64,000 nucleotides of DNA from Aestuariibaculum sp. M13 (GCF_024723255.1 NZ_JANIAC010000001.1:759548-823547), one strand, 5' to 3'; positions 9,279-18,899 are shown, numbered from the stretch's first letter. Made by a program: numbers and translations. The notes: generated by a model from the letters alone, not told the origin.

Positions 9279-10955
9279 TTATTTTTTCATTATGTGGTTT
9301 TCCATAGCAACACAAAGTTCACTATAGTCGTTATATACTTTTTTATAAGCCTCTACATTTTCCTGAATTGGCTCATACACTTTCTCAAACGGACTTGCCA
9401 TTGCATCCATAGCTGCTTCTGTATTAGCATGAACTCCTGCAGCAACAGCTCCAAATACTGAAGCACCTAAAGCACAAGCCTGCTCTGACTTAGCTACTTT
9501 AATTGGTGCATCTAAAACATCGGCCATGATTTGCATCACTAAATCTGATTTTTTAGAGATACCCCCAATAGCAATTACACCGTTAATAGCGATACCTTCT
9601 TCAACAAAACGATCAGCGATTTTTTTAGCTCCGAAACAAGATGCTTCTACCAATGCTCTGAATACTTTTGGAGATGTACTTCCTAAGTTAATTCCAGAAA
9701 TGACACCTTTTAAATTCTGATTGGCATCTGGTGTTCTTCTACCATTCATCCAATCTAAAGCCAACTCACCTGAAGCACCAATTGGTTCTTTTGCCGCAGC
9801 TTCGCTTAATTTTGGTAAAATATTAGCTAAGGCTTCTTCTACTAATTGTGCTTTAACTTCTTCTGAAATTAAATTTGTACCACCAATAAGTTCTTTAATT
9901 GGCCAGGCAATTAAACGCTCATACCACGCGTAAATATCTCCAAAAGCTGACTGACCAGCCTCAAGACCTAACATACCCGGAATAACAGAACCATCTACTT
10001 GTCCGCAAATACCTTTTACCAAATGTTCTTCATCCTGCATTGGTGTTACCACGATATCACAGGTAGACGTTCCCATTACTTTAGTTAAGTGATAAGGTTC
10101 GATATTCACCCCAACAGCACCCATATGGCAATCGAAAGCTCCAACAGCAACTTCTACATTGGCAGGTAAACCTAAACGGTTTGCCCACTCTTCTGAAATG
10201 GTTCCAACAGACACATCAGAGGTGTAGGTATCTTTAAACAATCTATCGGTTAATCCATCTAAAACAGGATCTAAAGCCACAAAGAAATCGTTTGGTGGTA
10301 ATCCACCGAAAGACTCATGCCATAATGCTTTATGACCGGCAGCACAACGGCTGCGTTTCATTTGTGTTACATCGTCTCCTCCTGTTAATAAAAAAGGAAC
10401 CCAATCACAATGTTCTACCCATGAATAGGCTGCTTCATGAACGGCTTTATCTGCTCTTGAAACATGTAATATTTTAGACCAAAACCACTCTGAAGAATAA
10501 ATTCCGCCTTCATATTTAGAATAATCAATATCCCATTTTGCACAAAGGGCATTAATTTCGTCTGCTTCTTTAATTCCTGTGTGATCTTTCCAAAGTACGA
10601 ACATCGCATTCGGGTTTTCTTCAAAACCTTCCAACAATGCTAATGGCGTACCAGTTTTATCAACAGCTACTGGCGTAGAACCTGTAGTATCTACTCCAAT
10701 ACCTACAATGTTATTTACAACATCTTCACTAACCTGAGCTACTACCGATTTAATGGTAGCCTCTATACCTTCAACATAATCTAAGGGATGTTGTCTAAAC
10801 TGACTTTCCGATGGAACGCAATATTTCCCTTCTTTCCATCGTGCATAATAATGAACTGCTGTAGCCAACTCTTCACCGGTAACCGTGTTAACAATTAACG
10901 CTCTAACCGAATCTGACCCGAAGTCCATTCCTATGGTGTATTTTACATTATTCAT
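9279..10955 (-). CDS. araB: Ribulokinase
   Basis: A 558-residue FGGY-family kinase that phosphorylates L-ribulose. The N-terminal IGMDFGSDSVRALIV is the first ATPase-fold motif. GVGVDTTGSTP-type and FVLWKDHT segments follow near residues 87-125, and the C-terminal half has GAFDCHMGAVG and KVMGTSTCDI near residues 275-300 and GGISKKSDLVMQIMADVL near residue 465. It is the first gene of the arabinose operon. A palindrome and a near-consensus -7 box lie upstream at 11008-11053, so repression by AraR with relief by arabinose is likely. Confidence 0.97.
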   Translation of the reverse strand: MNNVKYTIGMDFGSDSVRALIVNTVTGEELATAVHYYARWKEGKYCVPSESQFRQHPLDYVEGIEATIKSVVAQVSEDVVNNIVGIGVDTTGSTPVAVDKTGTPLALLEGFEENPNAMFVLWKDHTGIKEADEINALCAKWDIDYSKYEGGIYSSEWFWSKILHVSRADKAVHEAAYSWVEHCDWVPFLLTGGDDVTQMKRSRCAAGHKALWHESFGGLPPNDFFVALDPVLDGLTDRLFKDTYTSDVSVGTISEEWANRLGLPANVEVAVGAFDCHMGAVGVNIEPYHLTKVMGTSTCDIVVTPMQDEEHLVKGICGQVDGSVIPGMLGLEAGQSAFGDIYAWYERLIAWPIKELIGGTNLISEEVKAQLVEEALANILPKLSEAAAKEPIGASGELALDWMNGRRTPDANQNLKGVISGINLGSTSPKVFRALVEASCFGAKKIADRFVEEGIAINGVIAIGGISKKSDLVMQIMADVLDAPIKVAKSEQACALGASVFGAVAAGVHANTEAAMDAMASPFEKVYEPIQENVEAYKKVYNDYSELCVAMENHIMKK

Positions 10956-11007
10956 AATATGAATATAACAATTTTAATTATTCTTCTTTTCTAAAGAAAT
11001 AAGCATT

Positions 11008-11015
11008 GCAATATA
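11008..11015 (-). promoter_or_regulatory. araB: Candidate -7 box of the araB operon
   Basis: TATATTGC on the minus strand matches four of the six fixed positions of TAnnTTTG, about 52 bases upstream of the araB start and directly downstream of the palindrome at 11023-11053. The corresponding position before tkt has a perfect box. Confidence 0.35.
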
Positions 11016-11022
11016 ACATTTA

Positions 11023-11053
11023 TTTTAAAAGTGTAACACTCACACTTTTAAAA
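11023..11053. promoter_or_regulatory. araB: Putative AraR operator upstream of araB
   Basis: A perfect 12-base inverted repeat, TTTTAAAAGTGT (11023-11034) and ACACTTTTAAAA (11042-11053), with a 7-base spacer. The core AAGTGT-N7-ACACTT and a flanking 15-base block (11011-11025, ATATAACATTTATTT) recur upstream of tkt, the head of the operon that encodes AraR. This placement over the promoter region fits a repressor site. Assignment to AraR is inference. Confidence 0.6.
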
Positions 11054-11066
11054 ATTTAGTCAAAAA

Positions 11067-11089
11067 AAATAACTTATTAAAAGTTATTT
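11067..11089 (-). terminator. Intrinsic terminator after araR
   Basis: Stem AAATAACTT (11067-11075) and AAGTTATTT (11081-11089) with a 5-base loop, flanked by A and T runs. On the minus strand it lies about 10 bases after the araR stop and is followed by a T run. It isolates araR from the araB promoter. Confidence 0.7.
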
Positions 11090-11098
11090 TTTTCGTTG

Positions 11099-11776
11099 TT
11101 ATAAATTGAAGTTCAATTCTTTGTTATAAAGTTCTTCGTCAAACTGATAGAAATAAGCACCTTTTCTGGATTCAGACATGTCTTTTTCTTCTAATCTAAC
11201 CAAGTAATCCATCTGTGATACTTTCCTTCTGAAGTTTCTTTTATCAAGTTGCTCACTTAAAATACCTTCATACAGCATTTGTAACTGTGGTAAAGTAAAT
11301 TTAGCCGGTAATAAATTAAACGCTATAGGGAAATTTCTAACACGACGTCTCAAACGTCGAATTGCGGATCCTACCATCTCACTGTGATCGAAAATAAGCT
11401 CTGGTAATTCTTCAATTGGAAACCACTTCGCATCGTATTTTCCTATACGCTCCTCGTTATACTCCGATTTTAAAATCATCGCACTATACGTGGTAGATAC
11501 TACGCGCCCTGAAGGGTCTCTATCTGCCTTACCAAAGGTTCGTACCTGTTCCATATAGATGTTTTCCAATCCGGATAAATCATACAGAACACGATTAGCA
11601 GCATCGTCAATATCTTCATCGTTACCAACAAAACCACCAATTAAAGACCATTTACCTTTTTCGGGTTCAAAACCACGATGTACCAGAAGCAATTCCAGCC
11701 TGTTGTTATTAAACCCGAAAATGATACAATCTACAGCGAGCTTAATTTGTTGTTTTTGTTCCAATATCTTATTCAC
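11099..11776 (-). CDS. araR: Nudix-related transcriptional regulator AraR
   Basis: A 225-residue regulator with an N-terminal Nudix-like domain (about residues 10-140) and a C-terminal winged-helix domain (about 150-215, including LPAKFTLPQLQMLYEGIL and RNFRRKVSQMDYLV). This is the NrtR/AraR architecture known for arabinose regulators of Bacteroidota. The Nudix box is degenerate: GGFVGNDEDIDDAANRVLYDL lacks the catalytic REUXEE pattern, so the domain most likely senses a sugar and does not hydrolyse nucleotides. The gene ends the tkt-tal-araR operon, whose promoter carries the putative operator, so autoregulation is likely. Confidence 0.88.
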   Translation of the reverse strand: MNKILEQKQQIKLAVDCIIFGFNNNRLELLLVHRGFEPEKGKWSLIGGFVGNDEDIDDAANRVLYDLSGLENIYMEQVRTFGKADRDPSGRVVSTTYSAMILKSEYNEERIGKYDAKWFPIEELPELIFDHSEMVGSAIRRLRRRVRNFPIAFNLLPAKFTLPQLQMLYEGILSEQLDKRNFRRKVSQMDYLVRLEEKDMSESRKGAYFYQFDEELYNKELNFNL

Positions 11777-11794
11777 AACAAATTAGTCTTACTA

Positions 11795-12451
11795 TTATTG
11801 ATTTCCTTTTTTGTAATCCTCTAAGAACTTAGCTAAACCAATATCTGTTAAAGGGTGTTTTAATAATCCTGTAATAGACGATAAAGGTCCTGTCATCACA
11901 TCACTACCAATTTTAGCACAGTCGATAACGTGCATTGTGTGACGGATTGAAGCCGATAAAATTTGTGTTTCGAAACCGTAGTTATCATAAATCTGTCTGA
12001 TTTCAGCGATTAAGTTTAATCCATCAGTAGAGATATCATCTAAACGTCCTAAGAAAGGAGATACATAAGTTGCCCCTGCTTTAGCAGCTAATAAGGCCTG
12101 CCCAGCGGAGAATACTAATGTCACGTTTGTTCTGATGCCTTTATCCGAAAAATATTTACATGCTTTAATACCATCAGCAATTAAAGGTAATTTAACCACG
12201 ATTTGTGGGTGAAGTGCAGCTAAAGCCTCACCTTCTTTTACCATACCTTCAAAGTCTGTAGAAATTACCTCAGCACTAACATCACCATCAACAATATCAC
12301 ATATCTTTTGGTAGTGTGCTAAAATATTTGCTTCACCAGTAATGCCTTCCTTAGCCATTAAAGATGGGTTAGTTGTAACACCATCTAATACCCCTAAAGC
12401 CTGTGCTTCTGCAATTTCGTCTAGGTTTGCTGTATCAATAAAAAATTTCAT
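11795..12451 (-). CDS. tal: Transaldolase (small, fructose-6-phosphate-aldolase-like type)
   Basis: A 218-residue class I aldolase-fold enzyme of the short transaldolase subfamily. It has [14 protein letters not shown] at the N-terminus, [13 protein letters not shown] near residue 25, the Schiff-base lysine in VVKLPLI near residue 86, and [15 protein letters not shown] near residue 164. It works with the transketolase gene 16 bases upstream in the non-oxidative pentose phosphate pathway, taking up the xylulose-5-phosphate made by AraBAD. It is followed 18 bases later by araR. Confidence 0.93.
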   Translation of the reverse strand: MKFFIDTANLDEIAEAQALGVLDGVTTNPSLMAKEGITGEANILAHYQKICDIVDGDVSAEVISTDFEGMVKEGEALAALHPQIVVKLPLIADGIKACKYFSDKGIRTNVTLVFSAGQALLAAKAGATYVSPFLGRLDDISTDGLNLIAEIRQIYDNYGFETQILSASIRHTMHVIDCAKIGSDVMTGPLSSITGLLKHPLTDIGLAKFLEDYKKGNQ

Positions 12452-12467
12452 TTTATATCCTATTTTA

Positions 12468-14510
12468 TTAGTTGTTATATGCTTTTAAATACTCTAAAAC
12501 CTGTTGGCTTACCTGTGGTCCTGTAAATCCGAATTTCTCATCAAGAACACCTGCAGGGGCAGAATATCCGAAGTGATCTAATCCGAATACTTTACCAGCA
12601 TCACCTACTAAACCTTCTAAGTTAACTGGCAACCCAGCTGTTAAACCAAATAATGGTTTATTTTTAGGAATCACGCTGTTTTGGTACTCTTTAGATTGTA
12701 ATCTGAATACACCTTCTGAAATTACTGAAGCAATATTCACTTTTAATCCGTTTTCGTTTTCTAAAATTTCAGCAGCAGCTAGTAAAGTTGATACTTCCGA
12801 TCCGTTGGCGATTAACACCACGTCTGGATTTTCAACTTCTTTCACTAAATAACCACCTTTTTCAGCAGCTAAAGCTTCGTTATATCTTGAATCGCCCTGT
12901 GCAGGAACATCTTTAATATTTTGTCTAGACAAGATTAAACCTGAAGGTGTCGTTGTATTTTCTAAAGCCATTTTCCAAGCTACAGAAGTCTCAGCAGCAT
13001 CAGCAGGACGTAAAGCTAAGAAACTTGGTTTTCCGCTGTGATTTTTAAGCTTTTCTAATAAACGAATTTGAGCTTCCTGCTCGATTGGCTGGTGCGTTGG
13101 ACCATCCTCTCCTACACGAAACGCATCGTGTGTCCAAACATACTTAACCGGTAATTCCTGAATACCACTTAAACGAATGGCTGGTTTCATGTAATCTGAG
13201 AATACAAAGAAGGTTGCCACAACCGGGATAATACCACCATGTAACGCAATACCGTTAGCGATAGAAGCCATAGTTAACTCGGCAACACCAGCTTGTAAGA
13301 AACCTCCAGAGAAATCACCTTTTTTAAGTGCGTGTGATTTCTTTAAGAAACCATCTGTTTTATCTGAATTTGATAAATCGGCAGAAGACACGATCATGTT
13401 TTCAACGTTTTCAGCTAAGTAACCTAAAACTGTTGAAGACGCCACACGTGACGCTACACCTGGTTTTTGCTCGATAGCTGAGAAATCTAATTCTGGTAAT
13501 TGACCAGATAAGAAGAAGTCTAGTTTTTCAGCTAGTGCAGGGTTTGCAGATTTCCAAGCCTCGATTTCAGCTTTTTTCTCTGCAGCCTGAGCTGTTTTTT
13601 GAGCAAGAATATCTTTATAAAATGCTTCAACTTCCGGATAAATATCAAACGGATTTTCTGTATCTGCACCTAAGTTTTCCATCGTTTTAGCGTAATCTGC
13701 ACCGGTGTGTCCAATTGGCTGACCGTGTAATTCACAGTGACCTTCAAACATACTACCATCGGCAGCTACACAACCTTTACCCATAATTGTTTTACCAATA
13801 ATTAAGGTTGGTTTTTCTGTTTCAGCGTTAGCATCTTGTAATGCTTTACGAATTTCGTCGTGGTTGTGACCGTCGATGGTTACAACTTTCCATCCCCAAG
13901 CTTCATATTTCATTGCAGTATCTTCAGTTGTTACCTCATCTGTTGAAGTTGATAACTGAATATCGTTAGAATCGAAGAACATGATAAAATTACTTAATCC
14001 TAAGTGACCTGCAATACGACCAGCACCTTGAGAAATCTCTTCCTGAATACCACCATCTGAAATAAATCCGTAGATTTTGTGGTTCATCCAGTCTCCAAAT
14101 CGTGCCTGTAAAAATTTAGCAGCGATTGCAGCTCCAACTCCCATAGTGTGTCCCTGACCTAATGGTCCAGATGTATTTTCAATACCTCTTTTAACATCTA
14201 CCTCTGGGTGACCTGGTGTAATAGAACCCCATTGTCTAAAATTAGCTACATCATCCTTTGCATAATTCCCTAATAGATAATACTGAGCATACATTAATGT
14301 AGATAAGTGCCCTGCATCCATGAAAAAGCGGTCTCTAAACGGCCACTCCATATCGGTTGGATCGAAGTTAAAGAACTCTGAATAAAGAATGTGCATGAAA
14401 TCTGCACCTCCCATTGGTCCTCCAGGGTGTCCTGAATTTGCCTTTTCTACCATCGCTACAGCCAATGCTCTGATATTATCTGCTGCCTGCTGATCTAATT
14501 TTTTGTTCAT
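12468..14510 (-). CDS. tkt: Transketolase
   Basis: A 680-residue thiamine-diphosphate enzyme of the non-oxidative pentose phosphate pathway, full length for the family. It has [14 protein letters not shown] near residue 28, [14 protein letters not shown] near residue 116, the ThDP-binding SDGGIQEE...DSNDIQ segment near residues 151-185, [18 protein letters not shown] near residue 463, and LRPADAAET near residue 501. It heads the tkt-tal-araR operon. The promoter and operator lie about 125-170 bases upstream. Placement with araR shows it is an arabinose-inducible copy; whether the genome has a second transketolase is unknown. Confidence 0.96.
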   Translation of the reverse strand: MNKKLDQQAADNIRALAVAMVEKANSGHPGGPMGGADFMHILYSEFFNFDPTDMEWPFRDRFFMDAGHLSTLMYAQYYLLGNYAKDDVANFRQWGSITPGHPEVDVKRGIENTSGPLGQGHTMGVGAAIAAKFLQARFGDWMNHKIYGFISDGGIQEEISQGAGRIAGHLGLSNFIMFFDSNDIQLSTSTDEVTTEDTAMKYEAWGWKVVTIDGHNHDEIRKALQDANAETEKPTLIIGKTIMGKGCVAADGSMFEGHCELHGQPIGHTGADYAKTMENLGADTENPFDIYPEVEAFYKDILAQKTAQAAEKKAEIEAWKSANPALAEKLDFFLSGQLPELDFSAIEQKPGVASRVASSTVLGYLAENVENMIVSSADLSNSDKTDGFLKKSHALKKGDFSGGFLQAGVAELTMASIANGIALHGGIIPVVATFFVFSDYMKPAIRLSGIQELPVKYVWTHDAFRVGEDGPTHQPIEQEAQIRLLEKLKNHSGKPSFLALRPADAAETSVAWKMALENTTTPSGLILSRQNIKDVPAQGDSRYNEALAAEKGGYLVKEVENPDVVLIANGSEVSTLLAAAEILENENGLKVNIASVISEGVFRLQSKEYQNSVIPKNKPLFGLTAGLPVNLEGLVGDAGKVFGLDHFGYSAPAGVLDEKFGFTGPQVSQQVLEYLKAYNN

Positions 14511-14632
14511 TTTAATTTAGTTAATTTAATAGTCAACGTTTTAGTTTGTTGAACGCATTTAAAATAATTGTGCAAAAATAAAAAAACATTTTACCTAAAG
14601 CCTATTTTAAACGCATTAGAATTTGATATTCA

Positions 14633-14665
14633 CAAATATATAACATTTATTTATAAGTGTACAAA
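14633..14665 (-). promoter_or_regulatory. tkt: Promoter of the tkt-tal-araR operon
   Basis: On the minus strand TTTG (14665-14662), then 21 bases, then TATATTTG (14640-14633), matches the Bacteroidota consensus TTTG-N19-TAnnTTTG within its usual spacing range. The -33 TTTG falls in the spacer of the palindrome at 14651-14678, so a bound repressor would block it. Confidence 0.6.
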
Positions 14666-14678
14666 AAACACTTGTAAA
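14651..14678. promoter_or_regulatory. tkt: Putative AraR operator upstream of tkt
   Basis: TTATAAGTGT (14651-14660), a 7-base spacer, and ACACTTGTAA (14668-14677) form an inverted repeat with one mismatch. It has the same core and spacing as the site before araB and is flanked by the same 15-base block (14638-14652). Confidence 0.6.
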
Positions 14679-14741
14679 TTTTTTGACTGGTTTTTAAAAA
14701 AACTAAATTTTGGTTTGAAAGTTATTAAATGAAGGAATCTG

Positions 14742-15077
14742 CTAAAGCTTGAAAATACTATCGAGAAGCATCCATTTTTCACCGGGTTTTGCCATAGGTA
14801 ATTCCTGCTGAAATTTCCACATAAAATTTTCCCATTCCTGAACTTTAAGATTATTAGCATCCATTTCGGCTTTTCTTTCAAATGAAAATGAATCGTTCAC
14901 TTCCATAATCATGAACAATCTATTTTCAATATTATAGATTTCCATGTCCTCTATACCGGCTGCCTTTATACTTTCTAATATTTCAGGCCATACGTTTTTG
15001 TGAAGCTTAATATATTCAGCTATTAATTCAGGATTGTCCTTTAAATCACAGGCGAGTGCGTATCGTTTTGTTCTCAT
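14742..15077 (-). CDS. L-rhamnose/L-fucose mutarotase (RhaM-like)
   Basis: A 111-residue small ferredoxin-like-fold protein that interconverts anomers of a 6-deoxyhexose. It has RYALACDLKDNPELIAEYIKLH at the N-terminus (active-site His near 26), the HKNVWPEI segment, and EKWMLLDSIF near the C-terminus, as in the RhaM (DUF718) family. The family also includes the mutarotase in Campylobacter jejuni's fucose cluster. It starts 3 bases after the permease stop and ends the 6-deoxyhexose operon. Sequence alone does not decide fucose against rhamnose. Confidence 0.88.
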   Translation of the reverse strand: MRTKRYALACDLKDNPELIAEYIKLHKNVWPEILESIKAAGIEDMEIYNIENRLFMIMEVNDSFSFERKAEMDANNLKVQEWENFMWKFQQELPMAKPGEKWMLLDSIFKL

Positions 15078-15080
15078 TGC

Positions 15081-16388
15081 TTAGAAATTCTTTTTATATA
15101 CCATAATACCATAATAACCAATAATGAGGAAACATGAAGCTGGCAATATAAATGAAAAATTAACTTCAGGCACTCCTAAAATTTTAATATCGGTATAACC
15201 AACGCCACCCAAATCTAAGATTAACCCTTGCAACGTAGGCATTAAAGCACCACCAACAATAGCCATAACCAAGAAAGCTGCACCAAACTTAGCGTCTTCT
15301 CCTTGCCCTTCAAGTGCAATACCATAAATGGTTGGGAACATTATAGACATGAAGAATGAAATTCCTACTAAGGCATAAAGTCCGATCATGCCTGGAACAA
15401 AAATTGTAGTTAAAGTACAAATCAATGCACCTATTGAAAAATAAAACAACAGCCTTCCACTATTAATATATTTTAAAAGGGCTGTACCAACCCATCTACC
15501 GGTCAAAAATATCACTAAGGCACTTATACCATAAGTCACTGCCGATTGATTATCGATACCGATAGACTCCGCATATTGGTACAAGTATGTCCAGCACATG
15601 ATTTGTGCACCCACATAAAACGCTTGGGCAATAACACCCCAAACAAACTTCTTTGAAGAAAATAAACGTTTTATAGAACCGACTACAGACACTTTGGTTT
15701 CCTGCTCTTTATTTTGAGGCATTTTCATCATGGCAATCAGAATAAAAAAGCCAATAACAACCACACCTAATAATACATACGGATTACGAATAACCTGTAA
15801 ATCGGCAGTTCTAATCACTGACTTGGAAGCTTCATCTAAAGTTTCAAAAACGGAGGTTCCATCAGCATTTAAATCATCCGATTGAAGCGAACCTAAAATA
15901 AACTTTTGAGCTACAATTAATCCGCCTAACGCTCCCATTGGGTTAAATGCCTGTGCCAGATTTAAACGCTGAGTAGCTGTTTCCTCCGCTCCCATAGAAA
16001 GAATATACGGATTCGCAGTGGTTTCTAAAAACGCCAATCCGAAAGTTAAAATATATAGCGCAGCTAAGAAGAATCCAAAAGCTTCAAATTCGGCTGCCGG
16101 GTAAAACAAAAGTGCACCAATAGCGTACAATGCTAAACCGAGTAAAACTCCTTTTTTATAAGAATATTTATTTACGAAAATTGCCGCAGGAAGCGCCATG
16201 GTAAAATACCCGCCATAAAATGCCATTTGAACCAAAGAAGCCTTAAAATTATCGAGTTCTAATACTTTTTTAAATGCCGAAACCATGGGGTTTGTAATAT
16301 CGTTTGCAAATCCCCAAAGGGCAAATAAAGAAGTAATTAATATAAACGGAACGATAACAGTTTTCGCTACCACTGGTACTTTAGCCAT
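15081..16388 (-). CDS. fucP: L-fucose:H+ symporter-type permease (FucP family, MFS)
   Basis: A 435-residue major facilitator protein with 12 predicted membrane helices. The first helix ends GFANDITNPMVSAFK, carrying the conserved Asn and Asp of FucP, and helix 4 has AFLETTANPYILSMG with the conserved acidic residue, as in E. coli FucP (Asp46 and Glu135). It would bring the free 6-deoxyhexose from periplasm to cytosol. It lies between the sugar dehydrogenase and the mutarotase. FucP relatives can also carry L-galactose, D-arabinose or, in some bacteria, other hexoses. Confidence 0.88.
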   Translation of the reverse strand: MAKVPVVAKTVIVPFILITSLFALWGFANDITNPMVSAFKKVLELDNFKASLVQMAFYGGYFTMALPAAIFVNKYSYKKGVLLGLALYAIGALLFYPAAEFEAFGFFLAALYILTFGLAFLETTANPYILSMGAEETATQRLNLAQAFNPMGALGGLIVAQKFILGSLQSDDLNADGTSVFETLDEASKSVIRTADLQVIRNPYVLLGVVVIGFFILIAMMKMPQNKEQETKVSVVGSIKRLFSSKKFVWGVIAQAFYVGAQIMCWTYLYQYAESIGIDNQSAVTYGISALVIFLTGRWVGTALLKYINSGRLLFYFSIGALICTLTTIFVPGMIGLYALVGISFFMSIMFPTIYGIALEGQGEDAKFGAAFLVMAIVGGALMPTLQGLILDLGGVGYTDIKILGVPEVNFSFILPASCFLIIGYYGIMVYKKNF

Positions 16389-16419
16389 AATGTCTTATTT
16401 AGTTTTGTTGAATTTTTAA

Positions 16420-17211
16420 TTATTCGGTTAATAACGATCGGTCTAAATGAACATAACCACCATCTACAAAAATGAATTGTCCTGTAGTATGCGACGATCT
16501 GTCTGAAATGGTAAATAAACAGGTATCTGCAATTTCTTCAGGCGTTGTCATACGGTGTTCTAAAGGAATCTTCTTCACGATAGACTGCAATTTCTCCTCA
16601 CCGTTTTCAAGGGTTTTAATCCAGGTGTCGTAAGCCGGTGTCCAGCTTTCTGCAATAACAATCGCGTTTACACGGATGTTTTCTTTAATTAAATCGACAG
16701 CCCACTCGCGTGTTAAACCAAGTACGCCTCCTTTTGAAGCTGCGTAACCCGATGTTCCACCTTGTCCCGTCATGCCAACTTTAGAACCGATATTTAAGAT
16801 ATTTCCTTTAGACGCTTTAATGTATGGTAAACAATACTTCGTCATTGCAAAGAAACTAACTAAATTAAGTTTCAACGACCACATAAAATCGTCGATTGAC
16901 GCATCTAATCCTGCACCGTCATTAACCCCAACGTTGTTAATCAGAGCATCAATTCGTCCGTATTTTTCAGCAATGGTTTTTACTGCCGATTCAATTTGAA
17001 CAGGATCGGTTAAATCGGTTTTCACAAAAATCGAATCGACACCACGTTCCTGTAATTCCTTTTCGTAACCAAAACCACGATCGTTTCTACAAACAATCAC
17101 TGGAATAGCGCCTTCATCAGCTAAACGCTGAACAATAGTTTCACCAATACTACCTTTAACTCCGGCAGCACCAGTAACTACAACTACTTTGTCTTTTAAA
17201 TGTAAATCCAT
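16420..17211 (-). CDS. Short-chain dehydrogenase, probable L-fucose (or L-rhamnose) 1-dehydrogenase
   Basis: A 263-residue SDR enzyme. The NAD(P)-binding loop is TGAAGVKGSIGE near residue 14, NNVGVND lies near 91, and the catalytic YAASK lies near residue 156, preceded by a Ser in NIGSKVG. Position in an operon with a mutarotase, an HxH amidohydrolase and FucP suggests oxidation of the sugar at C1 to the lactone, the first step of the non-phosphorylative pathway. It starts 3 bases after the lactonase stop. A role as the later 2-keto-3-deoxy acid dehydrogenase cannot be excluded, because a second SDR lies at 20007-20780. Confidence 0.78.
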   Translation of the reverse strand: MDLHLKDKVVVVTGAAGVKGSIGETIVQRLADEGAIPVIVCRNDRGFGYEKELQERGVDSIFVKTDLTDPVQIESAVKTIAEKYGRIDALINNVGVNDGAGLDASIDDFMWSLKLNLVSFFAMTKYCLPYIKASKGNILNIGSKVGMTGQGGTSGYAASKGGVLGLTREWAVDLIKENIRVNAIVIAESWTPAYDTWIKTLENGEEKLQSIVKKIPLEHRMTTPEEIADTCLFTISDRSSHTTGQFIFVDGGYVHLDRSLLTE

Positions 17212-17214
17212 GTC

Positions 17215-18042
17215 TTATAGTTTATAAAATTTCACCGCATTAGTACCCATAATTTGCTGTTGCTCACTGGTACTTAATGTTGCAATAAAATTTGTTGTTA
17301 ATTCTTTTACTTTTGTGTAGTTACCTGCTACCAAACAAACTGGCCAGTCTGAACCATACATTACACGATTTGAACCAAAAGCTTCTAAAACCAGCTCCAT
17401 ATATGGTTGAATTTGCTCAGGCGTCCAGGTGTGATAATCGGCTTCCGTAATGATACCAGACATTTTACAATACACGTTTTCATACTTTGCTATTTCCGTC
17501 ATTAAAGCAGCCCAACCATCGTAAAAACCATCTTTAATATAAGGTTTCGCGATATGATCGACAACGAAATTCATGTTAGGAAAACACTTAACAAACTCTA
17601 AAGCTGCTCCTAATTGATGCGGAAAAATTAAAATATCGTAAGTGTAATTGTTTTTCTGAAGTACCTCAATACCTCTTAAAAAATCAGGGCGTAACAAAAA
17701 GTTATGATCTGGCTCGCCCTGAACCACATGCCTGAACCCTTTTAATTTATTGGCTTCGATGTATTTTTCCAGTGTCGTTTCTAAATTATCGGCTCTTAAA
17801 TCTACCCAACCTACAACGCCTTTTATAAAACTGTTGTCTTTTGAAAGCTGAAGTAAAAAATCGGTTTCTTCAAGGGTTTGATCGGCTTGAACCGCCACAC
17901 AACCGTCAACACCGTTGTCCTGATAAACAGACTGTAAATCGGAAGGCATAAAGTCCTTACGAATTACAGCCATATCATCATCAATCCATGCATGTTTTAC
18001 GGGTTCGTATTTCCAAAAATGTTGATGACTATCTATTATCAT
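17215..18042 (-). CDS. Amidohydrolase, probable L-fucono-/L-rhamnono-lactonase
   Basis: A 275-residue amidohydrolase-superfamily TIM barrel of the COG3618 lactonase group. It has the metal-binding HxH in IDSHQHFWKYEP at residue 6, a central His in VVDHIAKPY near residue 163, and the terminal Asp in YGSDWPVC near residue 230. It would hydrolyse the aldonolactone to the acid. It overlaps the preceding diketo-acid hydrolase gene by four bases (ATGA), a sign of translational coupling. C. jejuni's fucose cluster carries a homologous gene. Confidence 0.85.
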   Translation of the reverse strand: MIIDSHQHFWKYEPVKHAWIDDDMAVIRKDFMPSDLQSVYQDNGVDGCVAVQADQTLEETDFLLQLSKDNSFIKGVVGWVDLRADNLETTLEKYIEANKLKGFRHVVQGEPDHNFLLRPDFLRGIEVLQKNNYTYDILIFPHQLGAALEFVKCFPNMNFVVDHIAKPYIKDGFYDGWAALMTEIAKYENVYCKMSGIITEADYHTWTPEQIQPYMELVLEAFGSNRVMYGSDWPVCLVAGNYTKVKELTTNFIATLSTSEQQQIMGTNAVKFYKL

Positions 18043-18899
18043 TTTCCTGGGTATGCGATAACATTTTGTTTTGATATTCCTAAACCTTCAATACCTAATT
18101 CCATAACATCGCCAGGTTTTAAATAAAGTGGAGGCGTTAAACCTAAACCAACACCGAATGGCGTTCCTGTTGAAATGACATCTCCAGGAAGTAACGTCAT
18201 AAACTGACTGATATAACTGATAGATTCCTGAATATTGAAAATGAAATCTGAAGTAGAACTATCCTGCATCATTTCACCGTTTAACTTTAGCCATAAGTGT
18301 AAGTTATTCGGATCTTTAATTTCGTCTTTAGTTGCTAAGAATGGTCCAAGTGGCGCAAACGTATCGCAGCCCTTTCCTTTACACCATTGTCCTTCTTTTT
18401 CAATCTGGAAAGCACGCTCACTTACATCGTTATGTAATACATAACCAGCGATATGGTCCATAACCTCGTCTTGTGAAATATAAGATGCCTTTTTACCAAT
18501 AACCACAGCTAACTCTACTTCCCAGTCGGTTTTTTCACTACCTTTAGGAATGATAACATCGTCGTTAGGACCAACAATAGCTGTTGTTGATTTGAAAAAC
18601 AATACAGGCTCACTTGGTATTTTCATACCTGCTTCAGCGGCGTGTTTTGCATAATTTAATCCGATGCAAACTAACTTTGAAGGACGACAGATTGGCGATC
18701 CTAGTCGTACATCTTCCCCAACTACTTCGCATTTCGACTGATTAATTTTTAACCATTCCTCTAAACGCGCTAATCCGTTTGTTTCAAAAAAGCGTTCTGT
18801 ATAATCTTCAGCGAAAGCTGATACATCTATTTTTGTTCCGTCTGGTAATTGAACTCCTGGTTTTTCTTTACCAGCTTCTCCAAATCGTATTAATTTCAT
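18039..18899 (-). CDS. Fumarylacetoacetate-hydrolase family enzyme, probable 2,4-diketo-3-deoxy-L-fuconate hydrolase
   Basis: A 286-residue FAH-fold enzyme. It has CIGLNYAKHAAEAG near residue 76, FFKSTTAIVGPND near residue 102, the metal-binding Glu residues in TDWEVELAVVIGKK near residue 124, and HNDVSERAFQ and TGTPFGVG later. In Sphingomonas- and Xanthomonas-type pathways this family cleaves 2,4-diketo-3-deoxy-L-fuconate or -rhamnonate to pyruvate and L-lactate. The product of both sugars converges on the same diketo acid, so one enzyme serves both. It lies in the operon upstream of the lactonase and overlaps it. Confidence 0.83.
   Translation of the reverse strand: MKLIRFGEAGKEKPGVQLPDGTKIDVSAFAEDYTERFFETNGLARLEEWLKINQSKCEVVGEDVRLGSPICRPSKLVCIGLNYAKHAAEAGMKIPSEPVLFFKSTTAIVGPNDDVIIPKGSEKTDWEVELAVVIGKKASYISQDEVMDHIAGYVLHNDVSERAFQIEKEGQWCKGKGCDTFAPLGPFLATKDEIKDPNNLHLWLKLNGEMMQDSSTSDFIFNIQESISYISQFMTLLPGDVISTGTPFGVGLGLTPPLYLKPGDVMELGIEGLGISKQNVIAYPGK

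Noticed and set aside
14651-14881. Open frame of 76 codons overlapping the mutarotase gene
   Set aside because: It lies in another frame over a clear mutarotase gene and has no family resemblance.
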